Assembly (NCBI RefSeq): GCF_000004075.3
Contig: NC_026658.2
Coordinates: 868,001 to 932,000, forward strand
DNA: 64,000 nucleotides
Reading direction: 5' to 3'
Origin: Cucumis sativus
Taxonomy: Eukaryota > Streptophyta > Magnoliopsida > Cucurbitales > Cucurbitaceae
Below the pieces are notes generated by a model, which saw only the letters and a program-made list of their open reading frames with translations, ran no database searches and was not told the origin of the DNA. The position numbers were made by a program, and so were the translations under genes. Below are positions 11,212-21,733 of this stretch, piece by piece; position 1 is the stretch's first letter; the number at the start of each line of letters is the position of its first letter.

Positions 11212-12035
11212 GCATTATTTCTGGAATGAAAGCTATTTTGAAGGTTAAGTTAGACTTCGGAAACCCTCTGGACTCCTGAATTACAGCAATTACATCAACA
11301 TGACCATTGCTAAATTGGCCACTTGAGCCAATACCCAAAATGTAGTTTCATGCAGAAAAAAGGAACAACAGAACATTAATCCATTTTTGCATCCACTTTT
11401 TTTTTTTCGTACTATGTGTTCTGTGTTCTTCCTTGGGTAGTTTTTGTTGAGTTCTTGTCTGAAACTTGAGTTGCTTCCTTCTGTTCTAATGATGAATTGT
11501 GTGTAGAGAGAGACACGGTGAGTTGATTGGTCTCATTCTGTTCTTTTCGATACTTTTGTTTTATAATATATACAGTTTTGTTCTCTTCTGCCTGATTCTA
11601 TCTATGGATTGGTGTTCTTATTTGGATTTGATTCTATTATTATTTTAAACTTTACTAGTGGCTGTTCAATTGTAATCCACTTTTGTAAATTTGTAAGTAG
11701 TCTTTTCCAACATCACAAGTCATAAGTGAAAAAGATATATATACAGAAAACTGTGTTTGTTTGAATTAGAGATTAAACCCTCTGTTCTGTGTGTTTGTTC
11801 TCATGGTATATTTGAGAAACAACTGGAAGCCCTTTCTAAAAACATACACAGGACAGGATTGACACTTGTTTCCGCCATGGATTAGCACCTGCCAGAAACT
11901 CCCAATGACCCTTCTGGACTCATCTTCCAAATTCTCTCCCTCTCCCCATATCTTTATATCATCATCTTTTTAAATCTCCATATCTGCCCTAAAACAAAAC
12001 CCACTTCACATCTCTCATCTGGATACCCGTTCTCC
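11212..12035. other. 3' UTR of the DUF4050 gene and HSP26.5 promoter
   Basis: The first part is 3' UTR-like DNA of the DUF4050 gene, to about 11600. The last 170 bp before 12036 are C/T-rich leader and promoter. Imperfect TTC/GAA motifs occur near 11895-11930 but no perfect heat-shock element was found. Confidence 0.45.
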
Positions 12036-12668
12036 ATGGCCCTCACCCGTTTGGCTCTAAGGAATTTGCAGCAAAGGGCTGCCTTTGCTTCCTCTCCTGT
12101 TGATACTTTATTTCCCAAACAAACTGCAGCCCTGATTAGAAGATTGAGTGATCAGAGCTCAGAAGGAAATTCCAAAGAGATCGCCGTTAAGAATGAAGAG
12201 AACACCAAAATAGCCCCGAAAAGGGAAGGCAAGAAATGGGTACCATGGAGAAAGAACGAGGGGGAGTTTCATCTAGGAAACTCACTGATGCAAGCAGCAG
12301 AGCATATAAACAGAGTGCTGAAAAGCTTGAACTTGAGTCGTCCATGGTGGGTCTCCGGTGGCCGTGTGAAAGAGCAAGAAGATTGGTACAAACTGCGAGT
12401 GGAGATGCCTGGGATCGCTAAAGATGAAGTGAAGGTGACAGTGGAAGGTAGGATGCTGAACATCAGAGGAGAGCACAGGGAAGAAGAGGAAGAAGAAGAA
12501 GACGAAGGATTTGCAGAGAGTTATGGCTACTATGAAAGCACGGTGATGCTGCCGGAAGACGCGGTGGCGGAGGAGATCAAAGCGGAGTTGAAAGATGGGG
12601 TTTTGACGATCACCATTCCGAGGACTGAGAAGCCTCCAAAGGATGTTAAAGAGATCACCGTTGTGTGA
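12036..12668 (+). CDS. HSP26.5: 26.5 kDa class heat-shock protein, mitochondrial
   Basis: A single uninterrupted 210-residue frame encodes an ATP-independent small heat-shock chaperone that binds unfolding proteins. Residues 1-10 (MALTRLALRN, then LQQ) closely match the N terminus of Arabidopsis HSP26.5 as I remember it, and the first 40 residues are Arg/Ala/Ser-rich with few acidic residues, as expected of a mitochondrial presequence; RRL at 35-37 is a likely cleavage region. The alpha-crystallin domain covers about residues 111-198 (VKEQEDWYKLRVEMPGIAKD, SYGYYESTVMLPED, GVLTITIPRTEKP). GVLTI at 188-192 is the family signature. A run of seven Glu (149-155) fills the loop between the halves of the domain. 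The intact ACD and full length suggest a functional gene. Heat-shock elements near the promoter could not be shown clearly; a TTTATATC motif near 11950 may serve as TATA box. Confidence 0.94.
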   Translation: MALTRLALRNLQQRAAFASSPVDTLFPKQTAALIRRLSDQSSEGNSKEIAVKNEENTKIAPKREGKKWVPWRKNEGEFHLGNSLMQAAEHINRVLKSLNLSRPWWVSGGRVKEQEDWYKLRVEMPGIAKDEVKVTVEGRMLNIRGEHREEEEEEEDEGFAESYGYYESTVMLPEDAVAEEIKAELKDGVLTITIPRTEKPPKDVKEITVV

Positions 12669-15600
12669 AATGTTAGCTGAGTTTCGTCACATCTTGTAGT
12701 CCTTTTAATTTTACCCATGTGGTCATGTAAAACATGAATGAACGAACAATCTTGTAAGATGTTTTAAAATGTTTATCCTAAATCATCACCTTACCTTTGA
12801 GCTTCGTCTTGAGTTTTTCTTTTGAAAGTTACCATTATTTCTCTTTTAACTGCTTCTGGGGTACCATTTCAGAGGATACTGCTGTTTTAGTTACAAACAA
12901 TGTCAGTGTTTAGTCACCAACTTGAGTTGAAATAACTTTTTAAATTAAGCATTAAGGTATTCTAAACACATCCTTAAGTGATGGGAACCATTTGGGAAAC
13001 AGAGCAGTAGGTAGAAGCCAAGCCATGTGTAAATAGAAAAATGGAGCACCAACAACGCGTGCTGCTCAATTGAATGGTCTTGTCTACTTTTTATTTTTAT
13101 TTTTTTTGTTTCTCCTAATAACCGTACACGTACACACTCCTCATTATTCAGAGGACTACAATGGACCGTTCGATGCCGTCTGATCAGACTACCTGAAGCC
13201 CTTGACTTTCATTCACCACCGTTGATGGTAATCAGATGATGTCAGTGGTTGTGCTGTTGCTAATGTTTTTACATCAATCAAGTAGTTCGTCTTATAATAT
13301 GCTTTCTTCTTCTAATTCTTTTCCCTTTTTTTGCCCAATCTTTTTGCTTTCTCTATTTTTTTAGTTTTTGATGCGTTATTTGGATAAGATTTTGAATCAA
13401 TTTCTATCTGTTAATTATATTTGATATTTTTATGATTGGGTAACTTGATTAGGATTCTATTTTTTACTTGATTAGGATTCTATTTTATAATTGATCTCGC
13501 TGAAGTGATTCCTTAGCTTTGACCTCGACTAAGGTAAGCCAGTTGTCGTGAAGACTTTATTGCCCTTTGAGACCTCGGAGGTCGGAGCAGACCAATTAGG
13601 CCTTTCACTCAAGATGAAGTTTATCCATTCATTTTCCATCAATTTTATCGGTCGATCTTCGAGAATATTAGATAACTCTCTTAACTTTACTTTTTCTTGG
13701 ATCTTTTTACTAGTCCAAAATTACCCACAGCAGTTAAGTTGGACTTTGATTGATAGGCCACAAAAAAGAGAAAAAAAAAAAGAAAAAGAGAGAGAGATAG
13801 AGATAGAAAGATTTAACCTTTTCAACTCCAATAAAAGAAAAAGTTAGTTGGGTTGATATCTCCTTTTGTGATTTTAAATTTAAAGATGAAGGGGATGAGT
13901 GTTATATATGAAAAAGCACTTCCATACCTCAATCATCCTTTTTTTCACTGTTTGGTTTGCAGACTGAAAATCTAGAACTATTTGTCATTGATGTCCCCAC
14001 TTTATTTGATTCTCTTTACGCTCATCAACATTGCTTTATGTTTTCTTTTCAATACCCTCTTTCTTTCTTTCTTTTTTTAATGGAAGCTTAACAAAATCTG
14101 CTTTTTCTATAAACTACTTCTGCTCACCACTGCTTTCAACTTACTTTTCATTTCTCACCCTTTCAAAACTGTTCTGCACTTCCTTGGTGGGTCTTTCTTT
14201 TCTCTCCCTATCATTTGTACTTTTCATGATATACTTGTAAATTACATTATAGTGTTAATACAATGAATAAAAATCTCTACCATCAACTCTTAGGAAGGTT
14301 TAAGTTTTAGAAACTCTGTTTCGAAGTGATATTTATCTTATAATTCATTGTAATATAGTTATTTAAATTTGTGAATAGCAACTTAAGGTTTGTGTTAATG
14401 TAGATTGTTTGATAAAAGTTTTAAGAATATAATTGTTATAGGTAATATATGAATCAATTAAAATTTGAGAATAGAGGTTAAAAAAAGGTTAATATGGAAT
14501 GATAACTTTGAGGGTAGTAAATAGTTAGGGAAGGTATAAGATTCTTATAAACCTAAAATAAAAAAGGTAGCATGTAATACCTTTTGTAAGTTGGAACAAA
14601 TTAAAATGTGATTATAGATAGATTAATAAATAATTTGTTTTGCCATACCATCTAGGTAGTGTTATGTATAACGCCATGTGTCAAAAATTTGAAATCATGT
14701 TGGGGTCGGTCGGGTGTGGAATCTGAATTATTTCGGATCTTGGTTTGAATCCTGAGCATGAGGTATTACAAATGGTATCAGAGTGAAACTTCTCCTTGTA
14801 AGATGTGGTTTCGAGACAAATAAGCAGAAGTTGGTGGACATGTAATGCCTTGAGTTTAGAGAAAGATATGAAAGGTATCCTAAGACGTGAAAGTACGGTT
14901 AAAAAAAATTTAAAAGAAATATGAAAGTTACCTATAGCAATACAACTTTCTTTTCTCAATTATAAAAATTCCAAAGTTAAGATTTTTTGACTTTGAGTAA
15001 TCTTATGTTGGGTAGATCTCCTAGGAATTTTCCTAAGAAATATGTGACTGAAGATATAAAGTAAGTCGAAAGGAACCATATTGGTTCGTGAGGACAACTT
15101 CACACTCTATTGAAGCGTTCAAGCCAAACAAATTATACTGACATTGTTATAAGTCGTAGGGAACATAAGGGAGAGTGTCGAGATAATCAGGTGTCAAATC
15201 CATACTCTGAATCATGTATATGAGACATACATTATGATTTTCCTACAATCACTTATAACAGTTTGCAAACAAAATCTCAAACAAAACCTAATTTGATGTT
15301 ACACAATTTATTAAGTAGATGCAAAATTCAAAATTTTGATGATATTTCACAATCCCAAAAACAGTCAATGACCCCAACCCACCTTAATACCATAAAAATC
15401 AATCTCTAAATCAATTACCCATTTGCAAAAGAGAGTCAAAACACCAATTTCCCAAAAGTGCATTTCTTTAAAATTCTCTCTTTGGCTTTCCCCCATCCAC
15501 TCTTCAAAAGTGCTTCCATTGGTTAACATTCCATAAAATCAGGCTTCATTAATTTTAATCAAATCTCATATTTTATTCCTATTCTTAATATTAATTCTAA

Positions 15601-16184
15601 ATATTTTAGTATATGAGTAAAGAATATAGAAGGATAATATTATATTGATGATAAAACTCTTCCTTTCCTAAGTAGGGTGTTTATTAGTGTTAAAAAAATC
15701 AAAGTTACTAGTTGATTTATGTATTTATTAAAATTAGTTTGTCGAAATTAATCTAATGTGTTATTATTAACTGTTTTTTTTATAAATAAATCTAACACAA
15801 AGATTGCATGATTGATGTTGGATCTATATCTAAATTTAAAGTGTTTCAAATTCGATTCAACTCATTTTATTATATATTAATGATTTGATTATGATTTGAG
15901 AAAATATATAAACAGAGGGTAATGAATGGAATTATAAATTTGATATGCAATTTTTGTTTATACATTTACAAAAAGTTGTTGTGTAAATGGGTAATAACTG
16001 TAGTTTCCCAATAATAATAATAATAAGCAAAGCACACATAAAAATGTGTGACATAAAAACCTCATAAGTCATAACTATGTTTAGATCATTACCTGATATA
16101 GCCCCAACATTTAAATAGACATGTCATGTCAATGTGATTATGAAATCATGAATAGTGGTTTAGAATCTCTAATAAATTTTATTC
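12669..16184. other. Intergenic spacer with repeats and an LTR fossil
   Basis: No gene is supported. A direct duplication of ACTTGATTAGGATTCTATTTT is present at about 13441-13485. A purine-rich run (AAAAGAGAAAAAA...GAGAGAGAT) spans about 13760-13810. A fossil LTR element remnant lies at about 14690-15200. 15200-16130 is AT-rich with no readable content. Confidence 0.45.
14690..15200 (+). mobile_element. Fossil LTR retrotransposon remnant (LTR end and primer-binding site)
   Basis: TGGTATCAGAGT at 14773-14784 matches 11 of 12 bases of the initiator-Met tRNA primer-binding site used by most plant LTR retrotransposons. It is preceded within 3 bases by TATTACA, a common 3' LTR end, and by the GTCGG.CGGGTGTGGAATCTG sequence seen near the end of gypsy-type LTRs. 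The following noncoding sequence fits a 5' internal leader. No coding domains or second LTR are visible, so this is a small, broken, old remnant; gypsy is more likely than copia. Confidence 0.5.
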
Positions 16185-16191
16185 TATAAAA
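16185..16191 (+). promoter_or_regulatory. TATA box of the EPFL8 gene
   Basis: TATAAAA lies 168 bp upstream of the ATG at 16353, the only good TATA motif close upstream. Confidence 0.4.
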
Positions 16192-16352
16192 CCTCCAAAT
16201 AAAAGCAAACAAACTATAAGAAAAAAGAGACATAACTATTAACAATAACTCCTTGGAATAAACACACATGAGACCACAATCTCTCCGGATCCATTCAACT
16301 TTATTTCTTTTCTTCCTCTCATAACTCACAAAACCTCCCTCACTTACCTCCA

Positions 16353-16802
16353 ATGGCTTCTCCAACCAATAATCTTCTTAAACTGGTGGTTGCTGTCGCC
16401 TTCGCCGTTGTATTTTCCCTCTTCCTCTCTCTTCCCACATTATCAGGTAAATCAACAAAACCAAAAACAACCCCTCATATAGCCTTTTTTCTTCTTCTTC
16501 TTTTTTTCAGCTCAAGACACAATGTGCATACAGCCACAAAAATTGAGTAACTTTTGTGTTTGTGTACTGTTTTAGGTGTGGCAGAGGTTGAGAGTTTGCA
16601 AAAGAGGACGGTGCTGGGATCGAAACCACCAAGATGCGTGGGGAAGTGTTTGAATTGTAGGCCGTGCACGGCGGCGTTGGTGGTGCCGGAGCACCGTGAA
16701 GGGAAGAGATTTGAAGGAAATTTGGATCATAGAGAAGAAGATGATAGCTATTATCTTCTGCATTGGAAATGTAAATGTGGGAATAAGCTTTATCAGCCAT
16801 GA
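16353..16802 (+). CDS. EPFL8: EPIDERMAL PATTERNING FACTOR-like protein 8
   Basis: Two exons, 16353-16446 and 16576-16802, joined in phase 1 across a 129-bp intron, encode a 106-residue secreted peptide precursor. Residues 1-31 form a signal peptide with a hydrophobic core (VVAVAFAVVFSLFLSLPTL). The mature part is the C-terminal cysteine module: Cys at 52, 56, 59, 62, 97 and 99, with PPRC.GKC.NC.PC near the start and WKCKCGNKLYQP at the end, as in EPFL peptides. The KCLNC spacing and the SYYLLHWKCKCGN segment point to EPFL8. EPF/EPFL peptides act outside the cell on ERECTA-family receptor kinases to control stomatal and organ patterning; a specific role for EPFL8 is not established to my knowledge. 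The basic KR at 41-42, just before the mature region, may be a processing site. Intron retention would alter the peptide start. Confidence 0.93.
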
Positions 16803-18613
16803 GAGAATAATATATGATGATGATGCTGTTTTTCTTTTCTTTTTTTCCTTCCCATCATGGTGTTGGTCTATGTACAAAAATTGAACTTGTTTTAGCTTCT
16901 TTTCTACTCTGTTTTCTCAATTTCTTCTTCTTCTTCTATTTCATTTTTGTTTGGCTTGTTTTTTTTCTTCAAATTTTTTGAATTGGAATGAAAATTTGAG
17001 TGGATAAAGTTTTGGGGAAACAAAGATAAATTTTCCCTTTAACATTTTTTCTTTACAAAAGAAAAAAAAAATCCAATTATGTCATTAATGAATTATAAAA
17101 CATATAAATGACATAAATTTGATAAGATTTCAAAGAAAATTAAAGTGAATCAGTTTGTGAATTTTGTGAAGATCATTTATCATTCAATTTGTTTATTAAT
17201 CCATTAAACTTTGTGTAGTACTATACATGATATTGTTAAAATTAGAGTTTAAGAAAAAAAATTCTATGTAGAATTAGTGAATAAATTAGTAAAAATGAAA
17301 AAGAAGGCAGAGATTGTAACACTCAAATATATATATAGGAGTTTATCATATAGATAAAATATCATTATAGAAAAGTCTTATACAACATAATACATGAAAA
17401 AAAGAAAAAAAGATTCTAAAGGTGAAAATGGAAGAAAAAAAATGCAATACTCTTTTTCTCCATACACACACTTACCTTTTGAGAAAAGGAAGTGATAGAA
17501 AAGAACAAATGTCTTAAAACCCATATGCGATTGTGAAACAATTAAAATCACTTCCAAACATCATTTAATTTTAATCCCTTATACATCAATTTTAATAATA
17601 AGTAGAATATAAAATGATAATATCTTAATATCCTTATTATTTATTTTAAATAGAAATCGTTAAAGTTCTGTTTAAAAATTCATATGAACTATTGAAAACG
17701 TTTCTTAAATTCCTTTGAAATTAAAAAGGTTAAAAGAATAATCTAATTGATCCAAAATTTATACCAATATGTCGATATTTTTATCGATATTTTCACATTT
17801 TTACGGGCTCAATATCCAATAAAGAGGTGGATTGTTTATCGATATTTCCATTACATCGTAGAAAAATTCATGAATCACGATAAATAAACATCAAAATTAC
17901 ACTAATATAAATGTAATATAAACCATAGCCATATTTACTTATTTGAAAATAATAATCTTTTCTAATTTAAATATACTTTTTTATAATTTTGGTTTTTTGA
18001 ATTTGATTTTATATCTTGATTAAAACATAAAATTCCAAAAAATCTCATAAAACTTTTAAATAAAAATTTCTCATTAAAACATATTAAAATAATAATTAGT
18101 CAAATAAAAAATTCTCACTCATAGATCGTTATTTGTTAATAGTCAAATACATTTTCTATTTAAAAGTTAACTATATGTTAAATTACAACGATATTATTAA
18201 AATTAATTGAGTTTGCGATATTTCATTATGTGTTAATACTCAGTCTAATATGGAGGTACTAATGGTGAAACGGACCGATTGCCACTAAAAGACTTATTAG
18301 GAATTGATTATCTTTTATTTTAATTTAAAAATATGATTTTATCTTAAAACTTTGGTTGGTGAAAAAACGTGTAAATTTTGAATCAAACATAGTATTCTTT
18401 TTAATTTTTTTTTAAGTTTAAGAATATTTACGTAACTTTCAATAGTTTATGGTAACTTTCATCCATTAAAAATTTTAAATTATTTTCGGAAACTTTAAGC
18501 TCATTCTTGAAAAATTTGAAAGTATTATGGATATTTTTGATATAAAGAACAAAGTTGAGGGTATTTTGCGTAATTAAACAAATTGTGTATACCGCTTAAT
18601 TCCTCACAATGAT
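16803..18613. other. Intergenic spacer with dispersed repeat
   Basis: AT-rich spacer between the plus-strand EPFL8 and the minus-strand receptor kinase, so it holds two 3' ends. The segment from about 17756 to about 17910 is a dispersed repeat, with CGATATTTTTATCGATATTTTC at its start and a GTAGAAAAATTCA...AAACATCAAAAT end that recurs near 48700. I see no gene. Confidence 0.5.
17756..17910. repeat. Dispersed 'CGATATTT' repeat, copy 1
   Basis: The block has short near-palindromic CGATATTTTTATCGATATTT motifs and ends in GTAGAAAAATTCATGAATC...AAACATCAAAAT. The same end occurs at about 48701-48738, which identifies a dispersed family. I recall similar sequence scattered through cucurbit genomes; the element class is unknown. 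Confidence 0.5.
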
Positions 18614-21600
18614 TCATCGAGGCCCCGACAATCGAACATCCGATAACCTCACTTCACTATAACACCCATTCAATTTCATTCCCAATCCATCACTGCTCCA
18701 CCAGAAATTCGCCCCCATCTCCGCCGTACACGGAGGCATTGGCACCGGACTAACCCCTTCTAGCATCTGCACCACCTTCCTCATCGGCGGCCGTAGACTT
18801 GGCTCCTCCTGGACACACCACACCGCCACCTGCACTGCCGCCTCCACCCGCCAATCACCCTCTGCCTCCCCCGCCACTCTTGAGTCCAACACCCGAAACC
18901 CCTTTTGCTCCCCCACCATCCTAGTCGCGTAGGACGGGAGATGCGCCATCTCCGGCGGATAATCGGCGTCGTAGCTCTTCCTACCGGCGATTATCTCGAG
19001 GAGAAGCATGCCGTAGCTGTAGACATCACTCTTGTCGGAAATGGCGAGGGTTGTGATCCATTCCGGAGCGACGTAGCCTCTGGTTCCACGAAGCTGTGTG
19101 AAGATGGAGGTGTGTTGTTTGTCCATTAATTTGGCCATTCCAAAATCAGAGAGTTTGGGTGTGAAGTTTTCATCTAAAAGGATGTTCTCTGGCTTTATAT
19201 CGCAGTGGATTATCTTTGATTCGCATTCTTGATGCAGGTATGCTAACGCCCTCCCTGTACCTGTTCGATGAAATGCTACTGTCAAATTTTTGCTTCAATT
19301 TTACTAATCCATTCTCCTTCATCACTATGTTTTAAACCAACCATATATATACACAAAGTGAAAGCTTCCACTTATTAGATACTTCTTTGTGAATGTTCAT
19401 AGGGTAAATTCACACAATTGCGAAGTTAAGTTCAGAAACCAAATTCTTTTGAAATTTTAATTTTACTTCAAAACAATGTTTGAGTCTTTTTGTTTAGATG
19501 GAGGAGTTTGTGTTGTTTAAGTGCACAAATCTAGATGCATACAAGAAATAAATTTGTGGTTAGGGGCAGGAAAAAAAACCATAAACATAAGAACCACTAA
19601 CTGACTCCGTGAAATTGAAAGAGGCAGACAACACTTCAAACTTTTGAACGAATGACCTAATATGAGCAAAAATAGGCTATTTGAATAAGAAAAAACTCCT
19701 ACGATATCATTTTTTTTTCCTGGCATGTGTTTAAATTTAGTATCTAATCCTGACAACTTGTTGGCCTACATAACCTATAAACTTCAAACTTTATCATTTA
19801 AAATAAAATTTACAAAGATTTGAGATCAAATTTAAGAGAAATGCAAAATGTTAAAAGGTAATTCATATCATTTTAGAGGTTAGAGATTACCCAATGCAAT
19901 GTTAAATCTTGTGCTCCAATCCAAAAACAGATCATCCTCTTTCTTGTTGAAAATCCACTTATCCAAGGATCCATTGCTCATATACTCATAAACCAGAAGC
20001 CTATGGAGACTTTCGGAACAAAACCCTTTCAGCTTCACAAGATTCACATGGTGGATCCCGCCTATCAAACTCACCTCTGCTCGGAACTCTCTCCCTCCTT
20101 GTCCAATTCTTTCCAATTTCTTCACTGCCAATCTCGACCCATCTCCCATCTTTCCCAAATAAACCGACCCGAATCCTCCATCCCCGATTTTTGTGGAGAA
20201 ATTCTTTGTCGCTCTCCGGAGCTGCCGGTAGCTGTAACGGATTGGCCCACCAGAGATCTCATTGAGAAATATATCTTCCTCTGTCGCTTCATCAATGGAG
20301 CTTAACAACTCCTTCATTTTCTGGCGGTAGAACAAAAAACATAGCAACCCCATGAACCCCAGAGTCATTGCGGCCATAAGTAAACTCATAAGCACAATGT
20401 GCTTTCTTCTGTTTGGACTTGGGTTCGTTTCGCTGTTGTTTCCATTGATCGGGAGGTTTGTTTTCATATAAGAAATGTACCCACCAGAACCTCCTTCTGA
20501 TCGCCGGAAACTTCCGATTTCATTGAAGAAGTAGCAATTCCTCGAAACTGGTTCATAGAACATTACATTGCAAGAGCAATTACTAGAGCAAGCTGTTTTG
20601 CAAGAGCTCAAATCAGAGTTGAACGCAGGCGTTGAGAAACGAAGAGCGAAATAATCAAGATTTTCCCCCAAATACAGAAGCTCGGTGGAATTAGAACTGC
20701 CATTACAGGGAACTGAAGGGAGTTTACAATTGAAATTTTTTTCGAAAACAGTCGAAGGGCATTGGCAATGATTGTCGAAGTAACAGATGAAAAGAGGATT
20801 GCAAGGCTCCGGAACGCCACAAATTTCTGCCGGAATACGAATTGGCTCCGGCTCTGCTGATTTCCTGTTCTCCAAATTCAGAAATGAAATCGTTCCATCG
20901 GTGTTTAAAACAGAGATCCATCTGTCTTTCCTATTCAATTGCCAGAAAATTTTGAAACTCCATAACAATTCCCCGTTCGTGCCGTAGAAATTCCAATAAT
21001 TAGACTCCAAAATCGCAAACAGACTATACCCACTGCCGCCGGTGGTGGCCCTCTGGATTTTCCGGCTATCATTTGACAGAGCCCAATAAATTTGGGGATT
21101 CTGATAACCAGCGGAAAGAACCAAATCGCCTTGTTTGAATTCTAAAAAATTCGAGTGATCATTATCATTTGGATAACTTTTGAGCTTCAATCCTTCCCAA
21201 AAAATCTGGCCGGGCAAAAGGGTGTCGGTCGGAAAATGGAAGCTCTGCCAAATAAAACTTCCATTTTTACTCTTTAAAACCAAATTTCCAGAATCCAACA
21301 GCTGCATTGAAACGACGCCTTCATTAGCCGTCTCAGTCGACCAAACCGTAGTCTGATTCTGGCCGGAAACATCCAAATAAGCATCCCCTGTTTCATTGAA
21401 CACAAAAAAGGCAGAGTCGTTGACCAGAGAATCTCTGTTCGCTGTCCAGATTACTCTTGAACTGAAAATGTGTATGATTCCGAGTGAGAATGTGTTGTCT
21501 TTAGCACCGGCGTAGAAGCCAAGAGCGAAAACGGATCTTTTCGATAAGAGGAAAACTCCATTTGTGTGGTTGAATTCTGATGCAGAAGCTCTAAAGCCTG

Positions 21601-21733
21601 GATTGATCTGATCGATGCTCTGGGATTTGACAATGGCAGTGTTTGTTTGAATGAAGAGGAGGGAGAAGACGAAGAGGAAAGTTGCAATTTTGAAAAAACC
21701 CATTAAGAATTTGCTTGAAATTTCATGATCCAA
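18614..21733 (-). CDS. G-type lectin S-receptor-like Ser/Thr kinase SD2-5-like
   Basis: Two exons, 21733-19891 and 19260-18614, joined in phase 1, encode 829 residues, close to Arabidopsis SD2-5 (about 821). Order: signal peptide (about 1-33), bulb-lectin domain with WQSFHFPTDTLLPG at 162-175, a Cys-rich region with CNPLFICYFDNHCQC at 311-325, PAN-like Cys cluster (SCKTACSSNCSC at 378-389), membrane helix (about 446-468) and a kinase domain. Kinase motifs: glycine loop GDGGFGSV (517-524), Lys538 in AVKK, HCD at 633-635 in the catalytic loop, DFG at 653-655 and APE at 679-681. All catalytic residues are intact, so it should be active; HCD instead of HRD marks a non-RD kinase, a class often linked to immune signalling. 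The intron falls inside the kinase domain. Met11 (MGFFKIATFLF) is an alternative start with a cleaner signal peptide. Ligand unknown. Confidence 0.96.

Noticed and set aside
12269-12718. Minus-strand frames opposite the HSP26.5 gene
   Set aside because: They are shadows of a single-exon gene with a well-conserved alpha-crystallin domain on the plus strand.
16554-16802. Independent 82-residue start of the EPFL frame
   Set aside because: The Met-Cys start lies in the intron. The real precursor starts at 16353 and supplies the signal peptide through splicing.
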